This document shows positions 59,101 to 64,000 of a DNA stretch of 64,000 nucleotides, in pieces (the stretch's first letter is position 1; every line of letters begins with the position of its first letter). The position numbers were made by a program, and so were the translations under genes. Under the pieces are notes generated by a model. The model had not been told where the DNA came from, made no database searches, and saw only the letters and a list, made by a program, of their open reading frames with translations. This DNA is from Styela clava (lineage: Eukaryota > Chordata > Ascidiacea > Stolidobranchia > Styelidae), in assembly GCF_964204865.1 (NCBI RefSeq), contig NC_135263.1, positions 15,855,426-15,919,425 on the forward strand. Reading direction: 5' to 3'.

Positions 59101-61192
59101 GTGAGCAAAACGCGTATTCAGTTTTTTTGCGATTTCTCAAAATTGATACATGGTATTGGGTTGAAATTCATAACAATGATTAATGGACATGTTCCGGATA
59201 CGATATGTCAAGGATACGCATGAGTGACCTCGGCGATACGCTCCAGTGAGCAATATAGGATTTTACATTTTCATCTTCTTCTCGAGAACGACACTACTTA
59301 GAGACTTGAAATTTACATCACATGCAGACAATAAGTCCCCCATCATAATTTGCAAATTTTATGCATGACTGACCACGCTTTCACGCTCCAGTGAGCAAAA
59401 CGCGGATTCAGTTTTTTTGCGATTTCTCAAAATTGATACATGGTATTGGGTTGAAATTCATAACAATGATTAATGGACATGTTCCGGATACAATATGTCA
59501 AGGATACGCATGAGTGACCTCGGCGATACGCTCCAGTGAGCAATATAAGATTTTACATTTTCATCTTCTTCTCGAGAACGACACTACTTAGAGACTTGAA
59601 ATTTACATCACATGCAGACAATAAGTCCCCCATCATAATTTGCAAATTTTATGCATGACTGACCACGATTTCACGCTCCAGTGAGCAAAACGCGTTTTCA
59701 GTTTTTTTGCGATTTCTCAAAATTGATACATGCTATTGGGTTGAAATTCATAACAATGATTAATGGACATGTTCCGGATACGATATGTCAAGGATACGCA
59801 TGAGTGACCTCGGCGATACGCTCCAGTGAGCAATATAGGATTTTACATTTTCATCTTCTTCTCGAGAACGACACTACTTAGAGACTTGAAATTTACATCA
59901 CATGCAGATAATAAGTCCCCCATCATAAATTGCAAATTTTATGCATGACTGACCTCGCTTTCACGCTCCAGTGAGCAAAACGCGTTTTCAGTTTTTTTGC
60001 GATTTCTCAAAATTGATACATGCTATTGGGTTGAAATTCATAACAATGATTAATGGACATGTTCCGGATACGATATGTCAAGGATACGCATGAGTGACCT
60101 CGGCGATACGCTCCAGTGAGCAATATAGGATTTTACATTTTCATCTTCTTCTCGAGAACGACACTTCTTAGAGACTTGAAATTTACATCACATGCAGATA
60201 ATAAGGCCCCCATCATAATTTGCAAATTTCATGCATGACTGACCACGCTTTCAGGCTCCAGTGAGCAAAACGCGTCTTCAGTTTTTTTTTACGCGGGAAG
60301 CCTGTTAAAGCTGCACGCAGCTCTAGTTTTTTATTATTATTTATTATTATTATTATTTTTTTTTCAAATTGGTCCTACAAACTTGAAATTCACCTCAAAT
60401 GTGCAGAAGTTCTCAGCTAGCAATAAAATGCAAATTTTATGCATGACTGACCACGCTTTCACGCTCCAGTGAGCAAAAACGTATTCAGTTTTTTTGCGAT
60501 TTCTCAAAATTGATACATGGTATTGGGTTGATATTCATAACAATGATTTATGGACATGTTCCGGATACAATATGTCAAGGATACGCATGAGTGACCTCGG
60601 CGATACGCTCCAGTGAGCAATATATGATTTTACATTTTCATCTTCTTCTCGAGAACGACACTAATTAGAGACTTAAAATTTACATCACATGCAGACAATA
60701 AGTCCCCCATCATAATTTGCAAATTTTATGCATGACTGACCACGCTTTCACGCTCCAGTGAGCAAAACGCGTCTTCAGTTTTTTTGCGATTTCTCAAAAT
60801 TAATACATGCTATTGGGTTGAAATTCATAACAATGATTAATGGACATGTTCCGGATACGATATGTCAAGGATACGCATGAGTGACCTCGGCGATACGCTC
60901 CAGTGAGCAATATAGGTTTTTACATTTTCATCTTCTTCTCGAGAACGACACTACTTAGAGACTTGAAATTTACATCACATGCAGATAATAAGTCCCTCAT
61001 CATAAATTGCAAATTTTATGCATGACTGACCACGCATTCACGCTCCAGTGAGCAAAACGCGTCTTCAGTTTTTTTTACGCGGGAATCCTGTTAAAGCTGC
61101 ACGCAGCTCTGGTTATTATTATTATTATTATTACTATTATTATTATTAGGCTTCCCGCTGCTTGTCAGCAGGGAACCTATTGTATTCCTGTG

Positions 61193-61226
<34 letters not shown>

Positions 61227-64000
61227 TATTATTATTTATTTTTAATATTTTTTTTTCAAATTGGTCCTACAAACTTGAAATTCACCTCAAATGTGCAGAA
61301 GTTCTCAGCTAGCAATAAAATGCAAATTTTATGCATGACTGACCACGCTTTCACGCTCCAGTGAGCAAAACGCGTTTTCAGTTTTTTTGCGATTTCTCAT
61401 AATTGATACATGCTATTGGGTTGAAATTCATAACAATGATTGATGGACATGTTCCGGATGCGATATGTCAAGGATACGCATGAGTGACTTCGGCGATACG
61501 CTCCAGTGAGCAATATAGGATTTTACATTTTCATCTTCTTCTCGAGAACGACACTACTCAGAGACTTGAAATTTACATCACATGCAGATAATAAGTCCCC
61601 CATGATAAATTGCAAATTTTATGCATGACTGACCACGCTTTCACGCTCCAGTGAGCAAAACACGTTTTCAGTTTTTTTGCAATTTCTCAAAATTGATACA
61701 TGCTATTGGGTTGAAATTCATAACAATGATTAATGGACGTGTTCCGGATACGATATGTCAAGGATACGCATGAGTGACCTCGGCGATACGCTCCAGTGAG
61801 CAATATAGGATTTTACATTTTCATCTTCTTCTCGAGAACGACACGACTTAGAGACTTGAAATTCAAATCACATGCAGATAATAAGTCCCCCATCATAAAT
61901 TGCAAATGTTATGCATGACTGACCACGCTTTCACGCTCCAGTGAGCAAAACGCGCTCTTCATTTTTTTTACGCGGGAAGCCTGTTAAAGCTGCACGCAGC
62001 TCTAGTTATTATTATTTTTTTTTCAAATTGGTCCCACAAACTTGAAATTCACCTCAAATGTGCAGAAGTTCTCAGCTAGCAATAAAATGCAAATTTTATG
62101 CATGGCTGACCAAGCTTTCACGCTCCAGTGAACAAAACGCGTTTTTAGTTTTTTTGCGATTTCTCAAAATTAATACATGCTATTGGGTTGAAATTCATAA
62201 CAATGATTAATGGACATGTTCCGGATACGATATGTCAAGGATACGCATGAGTGACCTCGGCGATACGCTCCAGTGAGCAATATAGGATTTCACATTTTCA
62301 TCTTCTTCTCGAGAACGACACTACTTAGAGACTTGAAAGTTACATCACATGCAGATAATGAGTCCCCCATCATAATTTGCAAATTTTATGCATGACTGAC
62401 CGCGCTTTCATGCTCCAGTGAGCAAAACGCGTTTTCAGTTTTTTTGCGATTTTTTAAAATTGATACATGCTATTGGGTTGAAATTCATACCAATGATTAA
62501 TGGACATGTTCCGGATACGATATGTCAAGGATACGCATGAGTGACCTCGGCGATACGATCCAGTGATCAATATAGGATTTTACATTTTCATCTTCTTCTC
62601 GAGAACGACACTACTTAGAGACTTGAAATTTACATCACATGCAGATAATAAGTCCCCCATGATAAATTGCAATTTTTATGCATGACTGACCACGCTTTCA
62701 CGCTCCAGTGGGCAAAACGCGTCTTCCGTTTTTTTTACGCGGGAAGCCTGTTAAAGCTGCACGCAGCTCTAGTTGTTATTATTATTATTAGGCTTCCCGC
62801 TGCTTGTCAGCAGGGAACCTTTTGTATTCCTGTGTTTTTAGGCTTCCCGCTGCTTGTCAGCAGGGAACCTATTGTATTCCTGTGTTTTATTATTATTATT
62901 ATTATTCATTTATTTATTTATTTATTTATTTTTATTATTTTTTTTTCAAATTGGTCCTACAAACTTGAAATTCACCTCAAATGTGCAGAAGTTCTCAGCT
63001 AGCAATAAAATGCAAATTTTATGCATGAGTGACCACGCTTTCACGCTCCAGTGAGCAAAACGCGTTTTCAGTTTTTTTGCGATTTCTCAAAATTGATACA
63101 TGGTATTGGGTTGAAATTCATAACAATGATTAACGGACATGTTCCGGATACGACATGTCAAGGATACGCATGAGTGACCTCGGCGATACGCTCCAGTGAG
63201 CAATATAGGATTTAACATTTTCATCTTCTTCTCGAGAACGACACTACTTAGAGACTTGAAATTTACATCACATGCAGATAATAAGTCCCCCATCATAAAT
63301 TGCAAATTTAATGCATGACTGACCACGGTTTCACGCTCCAGTGAGCAAAACGCGTTTTCAGTTTTTTTGCGATTTCTCAAAATTGATACATGCTATTGGG
63401 TTGAAATTCACACCAATGATTAATGGACATGTTCTGGATACGATATGTCAAGGATACGCATGAGTGACCTCGGCAATACGCTCCAGTGAGCAATATAGGA
63501 TTTAACATTTTCATCTTCTTCTCGAGAACGACACTACTTAGAGACTTGAAATTTACATCACATGCAGATAATGAGTCCCCCATCATAAATTGCAAATTTT
63601 ATGCATGACTGACTACGCTTTCACGCTCCAGTGAGCAAAACGCGTCTTCAGTTTTTTTGCGATTTCTCAAAATTGATACATGCTATTGGGTTGAAATTCA
63701 TAACAATGATTAATGGACATGTTCCGGATACGACATGTCAAGGATACGCATGAGTGACCTCGGCGATACGCTCCAGTGAGCAATATAGGATTTTACACTT
63801 TCATCTTCTTCTCGAGAACGACACTACTTAGAGACTCGAAATTCACATCACATGCAGATAATAAGTCCCCCATCATAATTTGCGAATTTTATGCATGACT
63901 GACCACGTTTCCACGCTCCAGTGAGCAAAACGCGTCTTCAGTTTTTTTTTACGCGGGAAGCCTGTTAAAGCTGCACGCAGCTCTAGTTTATTATTATTAC

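Larger units (their letters stand above)
54895..64000 (+). mobile_element. Nested Helentron/DINE-1-like array 2 (ten heads, eight tails in the window)
   Basis: Heads (AGGCTTCCCGCTGC) start at 54898, 54976, 55041, 55122, 55193, 55294, 57520, 61148, 62790 and 62840. Tails (GCGGGAAGCC, hairpin AGCTGCACGCAGCT, CTRR) end at 56153, 57510, 58965, 60326, 61112, 62005, 62772 and 63986. Between them lie eight bodies with 2, 4, 4, 4, 2, 2, 2 and 3 units of about 290 bases. Each body starts with a T tract and CAAATTGGTCC. After each tail an (ATT)n tract leads straight into another body or head, as expected if each element inserted in the ATT tract of an earlier one. The array has no protein-coding capacity: long frames are translations of ATT repeats. 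It continues past the right edge. Confidence 0.88.

Overview
The window is A+T-rich animal nuclear DNA with short exons, GT-AG introns and dense transposable elements. Recognisable metazoan genes are HAUS1, PUS10, collagen-tailed lectins and apolipoprotein-D-like lipocalins. A tunicate (ascidian) is the best guess, from the small introns, the collagen-lectin repertoire and unpaired 3' splice sites just upstream of start codons (as in spliced-leader trans-splicing). That species call is inference; nothing here proves it.

Layout. 1-2.2 kb: two housekeeping genes on the minus strand, the start of PUS10 (running off the left edge) and HAUS1. 2.5-9.8 kb: transposon-rich land with a 5'-truncated LINE, a 338-bp tandem duplication, a tRNA-derived SINE, a TA-flanked MITE, and a 3.1-kb hAT element (perfect 8-bp target duplication) carrying a two-body Helentron-like array. 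9.8-18.06 kb: a young 4.2-kb direct tandem duplication. Each copy holds a five-exon minus-strand gene for a secreted protein made of signal peptide, Cys-rich segment, short collagen triplet run, coiled neck and F5/8C (discoidin) domain. The left copy has a nonsense codon in its last exon; the right copy is open. 19.1-38.1 kb: an older segmental duplication (19.09-26.53 kb against 27.70-38.08 kb). Each copy holds a four-exon minus-strand gene for a collectin-like protein (signal peptide, Cys, collagen, neck, C-type lectin domain), both open at 261 codons. A broken plus-strand piece of the same gene lies between them. 38.2-39.2 kb: decayed Ty3/gypsy RT and integrase. 39.6-54.6 kb: a duplicated pair of plus-strand lipocalin genes, each with its own nonsense codon; the second has also lost two exons. 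54.9-64 kb: a nested array of one Helentron/DINE-1-like family, in which ten 5' heads and eight 3' tails behave like nested parentheses.

The genes of interest form a secreted, probably innate-immune, cluster. Four collagen-tailed lectin genes share the same N-terminal exon plan and a symmetric phase-1 neck exon, but carry two unrelated recognition domains (discoidin or C-type lectin). Two lipocalins follow. The cluster has been shaped by repeated segmental duplication, and paralogous empty sites date several transposon insertions.

Most long open frames outside these genes are translations of simple or tandem repeats and are not annotated as genes. Exon boundaries were read by eye from splice consensus, phase continuity and paralogue comparison; there is no transcript evidence.
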